Positions 53,106 through 61,675 of a stretch of 64,000 nucleotides of DNA are shown here, piece by piece (the stretch's first letter is position 1; every line of letters starts with the position of its first letter). The notes under the pieces were generated by a model. It saw only the letters and a program-made list of their open reading frames with translations. It was not told the origin of the DNA and made no database searches. Origin of the DNA: Ornithinimicrobium cerasi (lineage in GTDB: Bacteria > Actinomycetota > Actinomycetes > Actinomycetales > Dermatophilaceae); NCBI RefSeq assembly GCF_003702705.1, contig NZ_QZMN01000003.1, positions 1 through 64,000 on the forward strand, written 5' to 3'. Made by a program: the position numbers and the translations under genes.

Positions 53106-54617
53106 GTGAGTGACGCGTCCCCCCACCCCACCCCCGAGGCCGACCTTCCCGAGCAGATGAAGGTCCGCCGTGCCAAGCGCGAGGCGCTGCTGGCCGACGG
53201 GGAGGCGTACGTCGTCGGGGTGCCCACCACCCACACGATCGGGCAGGTGCGCGAGGGCTGGGCAACCCTGGCGACGGGGGAGGAGACCCAGGACGAGGTC
53301 GGGGTCGCGGGGCGCGTGGTCTTCGTCCGCAACACCGGCAAGCTCTGCTTCGCCACCCTCCAGTCGGGGGACGGCACCCGGCTCCAGGCGATGCTCTCGC
53401 TGGCCGAGGTCGGCCAGGAGGCCCTGGACCGGTGGAAGGCGCTCGTCGACCTCGGCGACCACGTGTTCGTCCACGGCAGGGTCATCTGCTCGCGTCGGGG
53501 CGAGCTGTCGGTGATGGCGTCGTCCTGGCAGATGGTCTCCAAGGCCCTGCGCCCGCTCCCGGTCCTGCACAAGGACCTCTCGGAGGAGCAGCGGGTGCGG
53601 CAGCGCTACGTGGACCTGATCGTCCGCGACGAGGCCAGGCGGATGGTGCGCACCAAGGCCACCGTCCTGCGCTCGGTCCGCGCCACCCTGGACGAGCTCG
53701 GGTTCGTCGAGGTCGAGACCCCCATCCTGTCCACGATCCACGGTGGCGCGGCCCACCCGTTCTCGACCCATCTCAACGCCTTCGACATCGACATGTACCT
53801 GCGGGCGTACACGGAGATCGCCCTGAAGAAGGCCGTGGTCGGAGGGATCGAGAAGGTCTACGAGATCGGTCGCGTCTTCCGCAACGAGGGGATCGACTCC
53901 ACCCACTCGGCGGAATTCACCGAGCTGGAGTTCTACGAGGCCTACGGGGACCAGTTCACCGCCGCCGATCGCACGCGGTCGATCATTCTCAATGCCGCCG
54001 AGGCGACCGGCGTCGGCACGACGGTCACCGATTACCGGGGCCGCGAGATCGACCTCGCCGGTGAATGGCGCTGGCTGCCCATCCTCGACGCCGTCTCGGA
54101 AGCGGTCGGCGAGCAGGTCGTGGCCCAGGAGGACGCCGAGAACATCGCCCGACTTCGGCGGTCGGCGGAAAGTCACGACGTCGCCCTGCAGCCGGGATGG
54201 GACGCCGGGGAGATCATTCTCGAGATCTTCGAGCAGCTGGTCGAGGAGACCCTGATCCAGCCCACCTTCGTCTGCGACTATCCCGAGTCGGTCCGTCCCC
54301 TCGCCCGTCGCCACCGGGACCACCCCGGCCTCGTCGAGGCGTGGGACCTCATCATCGGCGGCGTCGAGCTGGCGCCCAGCTACACCGAGCTCGTCGACCC
54401 GGTGATCCAGCGCGAGCGGCTCACCGCGCAGGCCGCCCTCGCGGCCGGTGGCGACCCCGCGGCCATGCAGCTCGACGAGGACTTCCTGCGGGCCCTGGAG
54501 TACGGCGCCCCGCCCATGGGAGGCACGGGCATGGGCATCGACCGGCTCGTCATGCTGCTCACCGGCGCCGGCATCCGCGAGACGATCCTCTTCCCCCTGC
54601 TCAAGCCGGAGGCCTGA
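53106..54617 (+). CDS. lysS: Lysine--tRNA ligase (class II)
   Basis: A 503-residue class II synthetase. The OB-fold anticodon domain is at about 55-150 (GVAGRVVFVRNTGKLCFATL), motif 2 is YEIGRVFRNEGID, and motif 3 is GMGIDRLVMLLTG. Motif 1 is near FVEVETPIL. The GTG 6 nt after TACCCT suggests a leaderless mRNA. Between about 53930 and 54285 (residues 275-393) codons such as GAA, ATT, AAT, GAT, CTT, AGT and TAT appear repeatedly although they are very rare elsewhere in the window, which may mark a recombined segment. The reading frame is intact throughout. Confidence 0.95.
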   Translation: MSDASPHPTPEADLPEQMKVRRAKREALLADGEAYVVGVPTTHTIGQVREGWATLATGEETQDEVGVAGRVVFVRNTGKLCFATLQSGDGTRLQAMLSLAEVGQEALDRWKALVDLGDHVFVHGRVICSRRGELSVMASSWQMVSKALRPLPVLHKDLSEEQRVRQRYVDLIVRDEARRMVRTKATVLRSVRATLDELGFVEVETPILSTIHGGAAHPFSTHLNAFDIDMYLRAYTEIALKKAVVGGIEKVYEIGRVFRNEGIDSTHSAEFTELEFYEAYGDQFTAADRTRSIILNAAEATGVGTTVTDYRGREIDLAGEWRWLPILDAVSEAVGEQVVAQEDAENIARLRRSAESHDVALQPGWDAGEIILEIFEQLVEETLIQPTFVCDYPESVRPLARRHRDHPGLVEAWDLIIGGVELAPSYTELVDPVIQRERLTAQAALAAGGDPAAMQLDEDFLRALEYGAPPMGGTGMGIDRLVMLLTGAGIRETILFPLLKPEA

Positions 54618-54621
54618 GACC

Positions 54622-54837
54622 GTGGAGATCCTCACCGAGGGCTGGATGATCCTGGCCGCGCTGCTCCCCTCCATCGGGCTGCTCTTCCTCTTCTGGGTCA
54701 TCCTCAAGCACATCGTCGAGGGGGACCGTCGTGAGCGCGCCGCGTTGCGCAGGTGGGAGGCGGAACGGGACGCGGAGATGGCCGACAAGTCCGGCGAGTC
54801 CGGCGAGCGGGACAAGCCGATGAATTCGGCCGGGTAA
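54622..54837 (+). CDS. Small single-pass membrane protein
   Basis: A 71-residue protein with one transmembrane helix (about 9-28: WMILAALLPSIGLLFLFWVI) and a highly charged C-terminal tail (RRERAALRRWEAERDAEM onward). Starts with GTG 4 nt after the lysS stop, so it is probably co-translated. Small proteins of this kind often follow lysS in actinobacteria. No function known. Another reading would be a short shadow frame, but the clean helix plus charged tail favours a real gene. Confidence 0.65.
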   Translation: MEILTEGWMILAALLPSIGLLFLFWVILKHIVEGDRRERAALRRWEAERDAEMADKSGESGERDKPMNSAG

Positions 54838-54904
54838 TCCCCTTCGGCGAAACTCCCCCCCCCGATTCTTCTCGCCGGGCCGAACGTCGGCTACGCTTTA
54901 GATC

Positions 54905-54924
54905 ACCACTATCCCTGTAGTGGT
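54905..54924 (+). promoter_or_regulatory. Perfect inverted repeat in lsr2 leader
   Basis: ACCACTA (54905-54911) and TAGTGGT (54918-54924) around TCCCTG. TACGCT at 54892-54897 is a possible -10, putting the repeat at the 5' end of the mRNA, about 30 nt before the ATG. The region is markedly AT-richer than its surroundings. It may be an operator or an mRNA hairpin; Lsr2 autoregulation is one possibility. Confidence 0.5.
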
Positions 54925-54953
54925 ATCGGGACAGACAAAGAAGTGGAGAGACT

Positions 54954-55313
54954 ATGGTGCAGCGTGTCCAGGTTGTTCTCGAGGACGACGTGACCGGTGG
55001 CGAGGCCACGGAGACGGTGGAGTTCTCCCTCGACGGCGTGAGCTACGAGATCGACGTCAACGACGAGAACGCCTCTCGCCTCCGCAACGACCTCGCGGTG
55101 TGGATCGCCGACGCCCGACGGGCAGGTGGGCGGCGCCAGACCCGTCGCCGCCAGTCCTCAGGCTCAGGCTCTGGCTCCGGCACGGGCTCGGCATCGGCCA
55201 AGTCCGAGGAGCTGGCCCGCGTCCGTGAGTGGGGCCGGGAGAACGGTTACAAGGTGAGCTCGCGCGGCCGCGTGCCGCAGGAGCTCCAGGACGCGTACGC
55301 CGCGGCGCACTGA
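54954..55313 (+). CDS. lsr2: Lsr2 nucleoid-associated protein
   Basis: A 119-residue H-NS-like DNA-bridging protein that silences AT-rich, often acquired, genes. The N-terminal dimerisation part starts MVQRVQVVLEDDVTGGEATE with FSLDGVSYEIDVN; a Ser/Gly-rich linker (68-81) follows; the C-terminal DNA-binding domain has VREWGRENGYKVSSRGR, with the Arg-Gly-Arg minor-groove hook. GGAGAG lies 5 nt before the ATG. It follows lysS as in M. tuberculosis, and has its own leader region. Confidence 0.96.
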   Translation: MVQRVQVVLEDDVTGGEATETVEFSLDGVSYEIDVNDENASRLRNDLAVWIADARRAGGRRQTRRRQSSGSGSGSGTGSASAKSEELARVREWGRENGYKVSSRGRVPQELQDAYAAAH

Positions 55314-55333
55314 CGCCCGCGCGACCACGCGCC

Positions 55334-55373
55334 GACGGCGGGCCGGATCCCTTCGGGGAGCCGGCCCGCCGTC
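55334..55373 (+). terminator. Terminator of lsr2
   Basis: A 13-bp perfect stem (55334-55346, 55361-55373) with an inner TCCC/GGGA stem around TTCG. It begins 20 nt after the lsr2 stop. Confidence 0.85.
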
Positions 55374-55435
55374 GTCTGTCGGGCCGTGTCAGGTAACGAT
55401 TTGTTCCCAGACCGATAAGGGTGCATGATGGGCGC

Positions 55436-55522
55436 ATGGATTCCCGGGGCCGCCGCCTCACGCGGTGCTACGAGCTGGACCTCTCGCGCGTCAGCAGCAT
55501 GCTGATGCGCTCCTGCCGCTGA
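55436..55522 (+). CDS. Cysteine-containing leader peptide of the sulfate assimilation operon
   Basis: A 28-codon frame, ATG to TGA, ending in Arg-Ser-Cys-Arg, with Cys codons at 11 and 27 and many Arg. Actinobacterial sulfite-reductase operons are typically preceded by such a putative leader peptide with Cys near the end; in mycobacteria Cys-rich leaders have been shown to act as cysteine-responsive attenuators. A GATAAG/TAAGGG region at 55415-55421 could be the -10, giving a very short 5' end. GTG at 55421 is an in-frame alternative start. The main operon begins 100 nt downstream, with a possible hairpin between. Confidence 0.75.
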   Translation: MDSRGRRLTRCYELDLSRVSSMLMRSCR

Positions 55523-55551
55523 ACCCCGCACCCTCGTCCCGCAACCCGCTC

Positions 55552-55579
55552 GTCGCGGTGTGACGCACCGCCGCGCGAC
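55552..55579 (+). promoter_or_regulatory. Possible attenuator hairpin before sir
   Basis: GCGGTG (55555-55560) pairs with CACCGC (55566-55571) around TGACG, and GTC (55552-55554) can pair with GAC (55577-55579) if CGCGC is bulged. It lies between the leader peptide and the sulfite reductase gene, where a Cys-responsive control element would be expected. Confidence 0.35.
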
Positions 55580-55622
55580 CGGCGCCACGGCATACCCCGT
55601 GGCCGTCCCCCAGGAGAGGTCC

Positions 55623-57332
55623 ATGACCGTCCATGCCCCCACGCCGCCGCGCGTCCGCCCGTCCCGCTCGACCAGGTCCCAGGGCCAGTGGGCCGTCGAC
55701 GGCCCGGAGGCGCTGAACGACAACGAGCGCTTCAAGGCGCAGGACAACGGTCTCAACGTCCGCGAGCGGATCGAGACCGTCTACGCCCGGGACGGGTTCG
55801 ACTCCATCCCGACCGACGACCTCCACGGCCGGTTCCGCTGGTGGGGTCTCTACACCCAGCGCCGGCCGGGGATCGACGGCGGCCGGACCGCCCAGCTCGA
55901 GCCCCACGAGCTCGAGGACCGCTACTTCATGCTCCGGGTGCGCACGGACGGTGCCCTGCTCGGGCCGCGGGAGCTGCGGGTGCTGGGCGACATCTCCACC
56001 GACCTCGCACGCGGGACCGCCGACATCAGCGACCGCCAGAACATCCAGTACCACTGGGTCCGCATCGAGGACGTGCCCGAGATCTGGCGGCGGCTCGAGG
56101 CGGTGGGGCTGCAGACGACCGAGGCCTGCGGCGACACCCCGCGCGGCTTCCTCGGCAGCCCGGTGGCCGGCGTCGCGGCCGACGAGATCATCGACCCCAC
56201 CCCGGTCATCGAGGAGATCACACGCCGCTTCGTCGGTGACCCCGAGCTGGCCAACCTGCCCCGCAAGTTCAAGAGCGCCATCACCGGCCACCCGAGCCTC
56301 GACGTCGTCCACGAGATCAACGACGTGTCCCTCGTCGGGGTCGTGCACCCCGAGCTGGGCCCCGGGTACGACCTGTGGGTCGGCGGCGCGCTCTCGACCG
56401 CGCCGCGGCTGGCCGAGCGGCTCGGGGCGTTCGTGCCGCCGGAGCAGGCCGCCGACGTCTGGCACGGCGTCATCCAGGTCTTCCGGGACTACGGCTTCCG
56501 GCGCCTGCGCAACAAGGCGCGCCTGAAGTTCCTGCTGGCCGAGTGGGGCGCGGAGCGGTTCCGCGAGGTGCTCGAGACGGAGTACCTCGGCTACCGCCTG
56601 CCCGACGGACCGGCCCCCGCGGTCCCCACCACCTCCGGCGACCACGTGGGTGTGCACGCCCAGAAGGACGGCCGCTTCTACGTCGGGGCGGCCCCCACGG
56701 TCGGGCGGGTCGGCGGGAGCACCCTGCGCGGCCTGGCGGACCTGGTCGAGCGCGTGGGCGCCGACGGCGTGCGGCTCACCGCCTTCCAGAAGCTCGTCGT
56801 GCTCGGGGTGCCCGCCGAGCGGGTCGAGGAGCTCCTCGCCGGCCTGGCGCCCCTCGGCCTGACGGCGCGACCCAGCCTCTTCCGCCGCTCCACGATGGCG
56901 TGCACCGGGATCGAGTTCTGCAAGCTCGCGATCGTGGAGACGAAGGAGACCGCCGCGCGCGCCATCGCCACCCTGGAGGACCGGCTGGCCGAGGTCGAGC
57001 CGCTGCTCGACGGGCCGATCTCCCTGCACGTCAACGGCTGCCCGAACTCGTGCGCCCGCATCCAGACCGCCGACATCGGCCTCAAGGGCCAGATCGTCAC
57101 CGTGGACGGGGAGCAGGTGCCCGGCTTCCAGGTGCACCTCGGGGGCGGGCTCGCCTCCGCCGACCGCGACGAGGAGGCCGGTCTGGGTCGCACGGTCCGC
57201 GGGCTCAAGGTCACCGCCGAGGAGCTGCCCGACTACGTGGAACGGGTGGTGCGCAGCTACGCCGCGCAGCGCGTGCCGGGCGAGGCGTTCGCCACCTGGG
57301 CGCACCGTGCCGACGAGGAGGACCTGACGTGA
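55623..57332 (+). CDS. sir: Ferredoxin-type sulfite reductase
   Basis: A 569-residue siroheme/[4Fe-4S] enzyme reducing sulfite to sulfide. The cluster ligands are Cys427 and Cys433 (ACTGIEFC) and Cys473 and Cys477 (NGCPNSC); DISDRQNIQYHW and RKFKSAITG are family blocks with the siroheme-binding basic residues. NirA-type enzymes in actinobacteria are sulfite rather than nitrite reductases, and the operon context (APS reductase, siroheme synthesis) settles that here. GGAGAGG lies 3 nt before the ATG. Overlaps cysH by GTGA. Confidence 0.94.
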   Translation: MTVHAPTPPRVRPSRSTRSQGQWAVDGPEALNDNERFKAQDNGLNVRERIETVYARDGFDSIPTDDLHGRFRWWGLYTQRRPGIDGGRTAQLEPHELEDRYFMLRVRTDGALLGPRELRVLGDISTDLARGTADISDRQNIQYHWVRIEDVPEIWRRLEAVGLQTTEACGDTPRGFLGSPVAGVAADEIIDPTPVIEEITRRFVGDPELANLPRKFKSAITGHPSLDVVHEINDVSLVGVVHPELGPGYDLWVGGALSTAPRLAERLGAFVPPEQAADVWHGVIQVFRDYGFRRLRNKARLKFLLAEWGAERFREVLETEYLGYRLPDGPAPAVPTTSGDHVGVHAQKDGRFYVGAAPTVGRVGGSTLRGLADLVERVGADGVRLTAFQKLVVLGVPAERVEELLAGLAPLGLTARPSLFRRSTMACTGIEFCKLAIVETKETAARAIATLEDRLAEVEPLLDGPISLHVNGCPNSCARIQTADIGLKGQIVTVDGEQVPGFQVHLGGGLASADRDEEAGLGRTVRGLKVTAEELPDYVERVVRSYAAQRVPGEAFATWAHRADEEDLT

Positions 57333-58096
57333 GCGTCGCCACCACGGACGAGGTGCGGGCCGGTCGGCTGCGCGACGTCGCGCTCGAGGCGCAGGACCGG
57401 TTCGCCGACGCCGACGCCGACGCCGTCCTCGCCTGGGCGGCCGGGCGGTTCGGCCGCCGCCTCGCCGTCGCGTGCAGCATGGCCGACGCCGTGCTGCCCC
57501 ACCTGGTCGCCGAGCACGTCCCGGGCGTCGACGTCCTCTTCCTCGACACGGGCTACCACTTCCCGGAGACCGTGGCCACGCGCGACCGGGTCGCCGACCT
57601 GCTGGACGTCACCGTGGTCGACGTGCGGCCGCAGCTGTCGGTCGCCGAGCAGGACACGGCCCACGGCCCCGACCTCTTCGCCCGGGACCCCGGCGCCTGC
57701 TGCCGACTGCGCAAGGTGGAGCCACTGCGGGACGCCCTCTCCGGGTACGACGCCTGGGTCACCGGGGTGCGGCGCGAGGAGGGGCCGACGCGAGCCGGCA
57801 CGCCTCTGGTCACCTGGGACGAGACGTTCGGCCTGGTGAAGATCAACCCCCTGGCCGCCTGGACCTTCGAGGAGCTCCTCGCCTACTCCGAGCGGCACCT
57901 CCTGCCGTCCAACCCTCTTCTGGCGCAGGGCTACCCGTCGATCGGGTGCCGACCGTGCACCCGGGCGGTGGCGCCGGGGGAGGACCCGCGCGCGGGCCGG
58001 TGGGCCGGGTCCGCCAAGACCGAGTGCGGCCTCCACCCCGGCTCGCCCGCCACCCCCACCCTCCTCCCCACCCCGACCACCGAGGAGACGCGATGA
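57329..58096 (+). CDS. cysH: Adenylylsulfate (APS) reductase, [4Fe-4S] type
   Basis: A 255-residue reductase producing sulfite. Cys124-Cys125 and Cys207/Cys210 form the CC...CXXC cluster motif that marks APS-using (rather than PAPS-using) enzymes; the catalytic Cys233 is in ECGLH near the C-terminus. This fits the absence of an APS kinase gene or CysC domain in the operon. The GTG overlaps the sir stop and the stop overlaps cysD. Confidence 0.95.
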   Translation: MSVATTDEVRAGRLRDVALEAQDRFADADADAVLAWAAGRFGRRLAVACSMADAVLPHLVAEHVPGVDVLFLDTGYHFPETVATRDRVADLLDVTVVDVRPQLSVAEQDTAHGPDLFARDPGACCRLRKVEPLRDALSGYDAWVTGVRREEGPTRAGTPLVTWDETFGLVKINPLAAWTFEELLAYSERHLLPSNPLLAQGYPSIGCRPCTRAVAPGEDPRAGRWAGSAKTECGLHPGSPATPTLLPTPTTEETR

Positions 58097-59037
58097 CCAC
58101 GCTGACCCGCGACCGGAGCACGGCCCACCACCAGGCGCCCGCGCCGGCGCCCGACCTGCTCGACGCGCTGGAGAGCGAGGCCGTCCACATCATCCGGGAG
58201 GTGGTCGCCGAGCTCGAGCGGCCGGTGCTGCTCTTCTCCGGCGGCAAGGACTCGGTGGTGATGCTCCACCTGGCCGCGAAGGCGCTGTGGCCGGCTCGGG
58301 TGCCGTTCCCGGTGCTGCACGTCGACACCGGCCACAACTTCCCGGAGGTCCTGGCCTTCCGCGACACGACGGTGGAGCGGCTCGGGGTCGAGCTGGTCGT
58401 CGCCAGCGTGCAGGACTACCTGGACGACGGGAGGCTGCGCGAGCGCGCCGACGGCACGCGCAACCCGCTGCAGACCCTGCCCCTGCTGGACGCGATCGAG
58501 ACCCACCGCTTCGACGGCGTCTTCGGCGGCGGCCGGCGCGACGAGGACAAGGCGCGGGCCAAGGAGCGGGTCATCAGCCTGCGCGACGCGTTCGGCCAGT
58601 GGGACCCCAAGAACCAGCGCCCGGAGCTGTGGCGCCTCTACAACACCCGTCACCGCCCCGGCGAGCACGTGCGGGTCTTCCCGCTGAGCAACTGGACCGA
58701 GCTCGACGTGTGGCGCTACGTCGCCCGCGAGGGCATCGGGCTGCCCGACCTCTACTACGCCCACGAGCGGGAGGTCTTCGAGCGCGACGGGATGCTCCTC
58801 ACCCCCGGTCCGTGGACCGCGCCCCGGCCGGGCGAGACGGTGACCACGCGCACCGTCCGCTACCGCACCGTCGGCGACATGTCGTGCACCGGTGCGGTGC
58901 TCTCGGACGCCGCCGACGTGTCCGCGGTCATCGCCGAGGTCGCCGCGACGACCGTCACCGAGCGTGGCGCGACCCGTGCCGACGACCGCCTCTCCGAGGC
59001 CGCCATGGAGGACCGCAAGAAGGAGGGGTACTTCTGA
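58093..59037 (+). CDS. cysD: Sulfate adenylyltransferase subunit 2
   Basis: A 314-residue ATP pyrophosphatase making APS from sulfate and ATP. The PP-loop is LLFSGGKDSVVM, with the family blocks HVDTGHNFPEV, GGGRRDEDKARAKERV and MSCTGAV; the typical end DRKKEGYF is present. Works as a complex with CysN, whose ATG overlaps the cysD stop by one base (TGATG). Confidence 0.97.
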   Translation: MTTLTRDRSTAHHQAPAPAPDLLDALESEAVHIIREVVAELERPVLLFSGGKDSVVMLHLAAKALWPARVPFPVLHVDTGHNFPEVLAFRDTTVERLGVELVVASVQDYLDDGRLRERADGTRNPLQTLPLLDAIETHRFDGVFGGGRRDEDKARAKERVISLRDAFGQWDPKNQRPELWRLYNTRHRPGEHVRVFPLSNWTELDVWRYVAREGIGLPDLYYAHEREVFERDGMLLTPGPWTAPRPGETVTTRTVRYRTVGDMSCTGAVLSDAADVSAVIAEVAATTVTERGATRADDRLSEAAMEDRKKEGYF

Positions 59038-60380
59038 TGAGCACCGTGACCGAGCACCCGACCGGGGACCTGGCCGAGCACCTGGCCGGGGCGGCGCGCA
59101 CCCCCGGCCTGCTGCGGCTGGCGACCGCGGGCTCCGTCGACGACGGCAAGTCCACGCTCGTCGGGCGGCTGCTGCACGACACCAGGTCGGTCCTCGCCGA
59201 CCAGATGGCAGCCGTCGAGCAGGCCTCCCGCCGCCGCGGCTGGACCGGCGAGCTGGCCGACCTGGCGCTGCTGACCGACGGCCTGCGCGCCGAGCGCGAG
59301 CAGGGCATCACGATCGACGTCGCCTACCGCTACTTCGCCACCGCCCGCAGGTCGTTCATCCTGGCCGACTGCCCCGGCCACGTGCAGTACACCCGGAACA
59401 CGGTGACCGGCGCCTCGACCGCTGACGTCGTCGTCGTCCTCGTCGACGCCCGCCACGGGGTCGTCGAGCAGACCCGCCGCCACCTCGCCGTGGTCGGGCT
59501 GCTCCGCGCCCCGCACGTCATCGTCGCGCTCAACAAGATCGACCTCGTCGGGGACGCGGAGTCCGTGCACGCAGCGGTCTCCGCCGACGTGGACGCGCTG
59601 GCGCCCGTCCTCGGGCTGGACGACGTGCGGGTGGTCCCCGTCTCCGCCCTGCTCGGCGACAACGTCGTGGAACGCTCGGTGCGCACGCCCTGGTACGCCG
59701 GGCCGACGCTCCTGGAGCTCCTGGAGAACCTGCCGACCGCCACCCAGGAGCCCTCGGCCGTCCTGCGCTTCCCGGTCCAGCTGGTCATCCGCCCGCAGCA
59801 CGGCGCGGTCGACCCCGCCCACGTCGACTACCGGGGGTATGCCGGTCACGTCGCCTCCGGCGCGGTCGCCGTCGGCGACGAGGTGGTCGTGGCCTCGTCG
59901 GGGCGGCGCACGACGGTGGTCGGGATCGACCACGGGGGGCGCAGCGTCCGGCAGGCCGAGGCACCGCTGTCGGTCACCCTGCGGCTGGCCGACCAGCTCG
60001 ACATCTCCCGCGGCGACCTCATCGCCGCGGCGCAGGACGCACCGCTGTCCGTGCAGGCGACGGAGGCGGTGCTCTGCTGGCTCGCCGAGCAGCCCCTCCT
60101 CCCCGGCGCGCGGGTGCTTCTCAAGCACGGCACGCGCACGGTCCGGGCCAGGGTCGCGGCGCTGCACGACCGGCTCGACGTCGCGGCGATGCTCGTCACC
60201 CCCGTGGGCGCAGGAGGGGCGGGGCTGAACGACCTCGTCAGCGTCTCCCTCGCGCTCGCGGAGCCGCTGCCGCTGGAGGACTACGCCCGCTCCCGCGACG
60301 GCGGCAGTCTGCTGGTCATCGATCCGCACGACGGCACCACCCTGGCCGCAGGCCTGGTCGGCGCCGGGCTGAGGGTCTGA
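59037..60380 (+). CDS. cysN: Sulfate adenylyltransferase subunit 1 (GTPase)
   Basis: A 447-residue GTPase that drives CysD. G1 is GSVDDGKST, G2 around ITIDVAYRYF, G3 DCPGH and G4 NKID; the C-terminal EF-Tu-like domains follow. It lacks the CysC APS-kinase domain found fused in mycobacterial CysNC, consistent with direct APS reduction here. Confidence 0.96.
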   Translation: MSTVTEHPTGDLAEHLAGAARTPGLLRLATAGSVDDGKSTLVGRLLHDTRSVLADQMAAVEQASRRRGWTGELADLALLTDGLRAEREQGITIDVAYRYFATARRSFILADCPGHVQYTRNTVTGASTADVVVVLVDARHGVVEQTRRHLAVVGLLRAPHVIVALNKIDLVGDAESVHAAVSADVDALAPVLGLDDVRVVPVSALLGDNVVERSVRTPWYAGPTLLELLENLPTATQEPSAVLRFPVQLVIRPQHGAVDPAHVDYRGYAGHVASGAVAVGDEVVVASSGRRTTVVGIDHGGRSVRQAEAPLSVTLRLADQLDISRGDLIAAAQDAPLSVQATEAVLCWLAEQPLLPGARVLLKHGTRTVRARVAALHDRLDVAAMLVTPVGAGGAGLNDLVSVSLALAEPLPLEDYARSRDGGSLLVIDPHDGTTLAAGLVGAGLRV

Positions 60381-60382
60381 CC

Positions 60383-61675
60383 GTGGCCGTCACGCTGCTC
60401 GGGCTGGTGCTCGAGGGCCGCGCGGTCGTCCTGGTGGGCGGCGGTGCGGTGACCGCCCGCCGAGCCCGCGACCTGCTCGACGACGGCGGCGTGGTCACCG
60501 TCGTCGCGCCCGACCTCGTGCCCGAGCTGGCCGAGCTCGTGGCGGCCGGGCGGGTCGGCTGGGTGGACCGTGGCTACCTCGGTGCCCCGGACCTGGCCGG
60601 GGCCTGGCTCGTGCACACGGCGACCGGTGACCCCGTCGTCGACGCGCAGGTCGCCGCCGACGCGGAGGCGCAGCGCACCTTCTGCGTCAACGCCGGCGCG
60701 GCCGGCGCGGGCAGCGCCCAGGTGCCCGCCCGCGGCGAGGTGCGCACCCCCGACGGACCGGTCCGCGTGGCCGTCCACGCCGGCGGTGACCCGCGGCGGG
60801 CGGCGGCGGTGCGCACCTCCGTCGTCGAGCACGTGGGCTCGGGGGTGGCGGACCTGCGTGCGCGGCGCGCCCGCGGCCTGCCCCGGGGTGCGCGGAGGGG
60901 GAGCGCGACCGGCTGGGTCGCCCTGGTGGGCGCCGGGCCCGGTGACGACGGTCTGCTCACCCGCCGGGCGTCCACACTGCTCGCCGCCGCCGACGTGGTC
61001 GTCACCGACCGGCTGGTGCCGACCGGGGTGCTGGCCGGGCTACCCGAGGGCGTGCGGGTCGTCGACGTCGGCAAGACGTCCGGGCACCACCCGGTGCCGC
61101 AGGAGGAGATCAACCGGCTCCTCGTCGAGGAGGCGCTGGCCGGCCGCGGCGTGGTGCGGTTCAAGGGCGGCGACCCCTACGTCCTCGGCCGGGGCGGCGA
61201 GGAGCGTCTGGCCTGCGAGCGGGCCGGGGTCCGGGTGGAGGTGGTGCCCGGCATCACCAGCGCCGTGTCGGTCCCCGCAGCGGCCGGCATCCCGGTGACG
61301 CACCGCGGGGTGGCCAGGGGGTTCACCGTGGTGACCGGCCACGAGGACGTCCCGACGCTGCCCCCCGGCACCGACCACACCCTGGTGCTCCTCATGGGCG
61401 TCGCGACCCTGCGCCGGACCGCCGAGCTGCTCGTGGCGGGCGGGCGCCCGGCCGGCTGCCCCGTCGGCATCGTCGAGCGTGGCTGGACGCCGGACCAGCG
61501 GGTGACGCTCGGCACGCTCGCCGACATCGCGGAGCGGGCCGAGCTGGTGGGGGTCGCCTCGCCCGCCGTGGTCGTCGTCGGTGACGTCGTGCGCCTCGCG
61601 CACGACTGGGTCACCGAGGCGCATGGCGGGGCCGGTGCGCCCGACCCGGTGACCGTGCGGGGAGCGGTCGCGTGA
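60383..61675 (+). CDS. cysG: Siroheme synthase: precorrin-2 dehydrogenase plus uroporphyrinogen-III methyltransferase
   Basis: A 430-residue two-domain protein. The N-terminal NAD-binding domain (1-150) has VVLVGGGAVTARRARDLL; the methyltransferase domain (about 175-420) has VALVGAGPGDDGLLT, VRFKGGDPYVLGRGGEE and PGITSAVSVPAAAGIP. It carries uroporphyrinogen III to sirohydrochlorin. The third step, iron insertion, is probably done by the CbiX-like protein at 62589 rather than by this protein. Starts 2 nt after cysN and overlaps the next gene. Confidence 0.94.
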   Translation: MAVTLLGLVLEGRAVVLVGGGAVTARRARDLLDDGGVVTVVAPDLVPELAELVAAGRVGWVDRGYLGAPDLAGAWLVHTATGDPVVDAQVAADAEAQRTFCVNAGAAGAGSAQVPARGEVRTPDGPVRVAVHAGGDPRRAAAVRTSVVEHVGSGVADLRARRARGLPRGARRGSATGWVALVGAGPGDDGLLTRRASTLLAAADVVVTDRLVPTGVLAGLPEGVRVVDVGKTSGHHPVPQEEINRLLVEEALAGRGVVRFKGGDPYVLGRGGEERLACERAGVRVEVVPGITSAVSVPAAAGIPVTHRGVARGFTVVTGHEDVPTLPPGTDHTLVLLMGVATLRRTAELLVAGGRPAGCPVGIVERGWTPDQRVTLGTLADIAERAELVGVASPAVVVVGDVVRLAHDWVTEAHGGAGAPDPVTVRGAVA

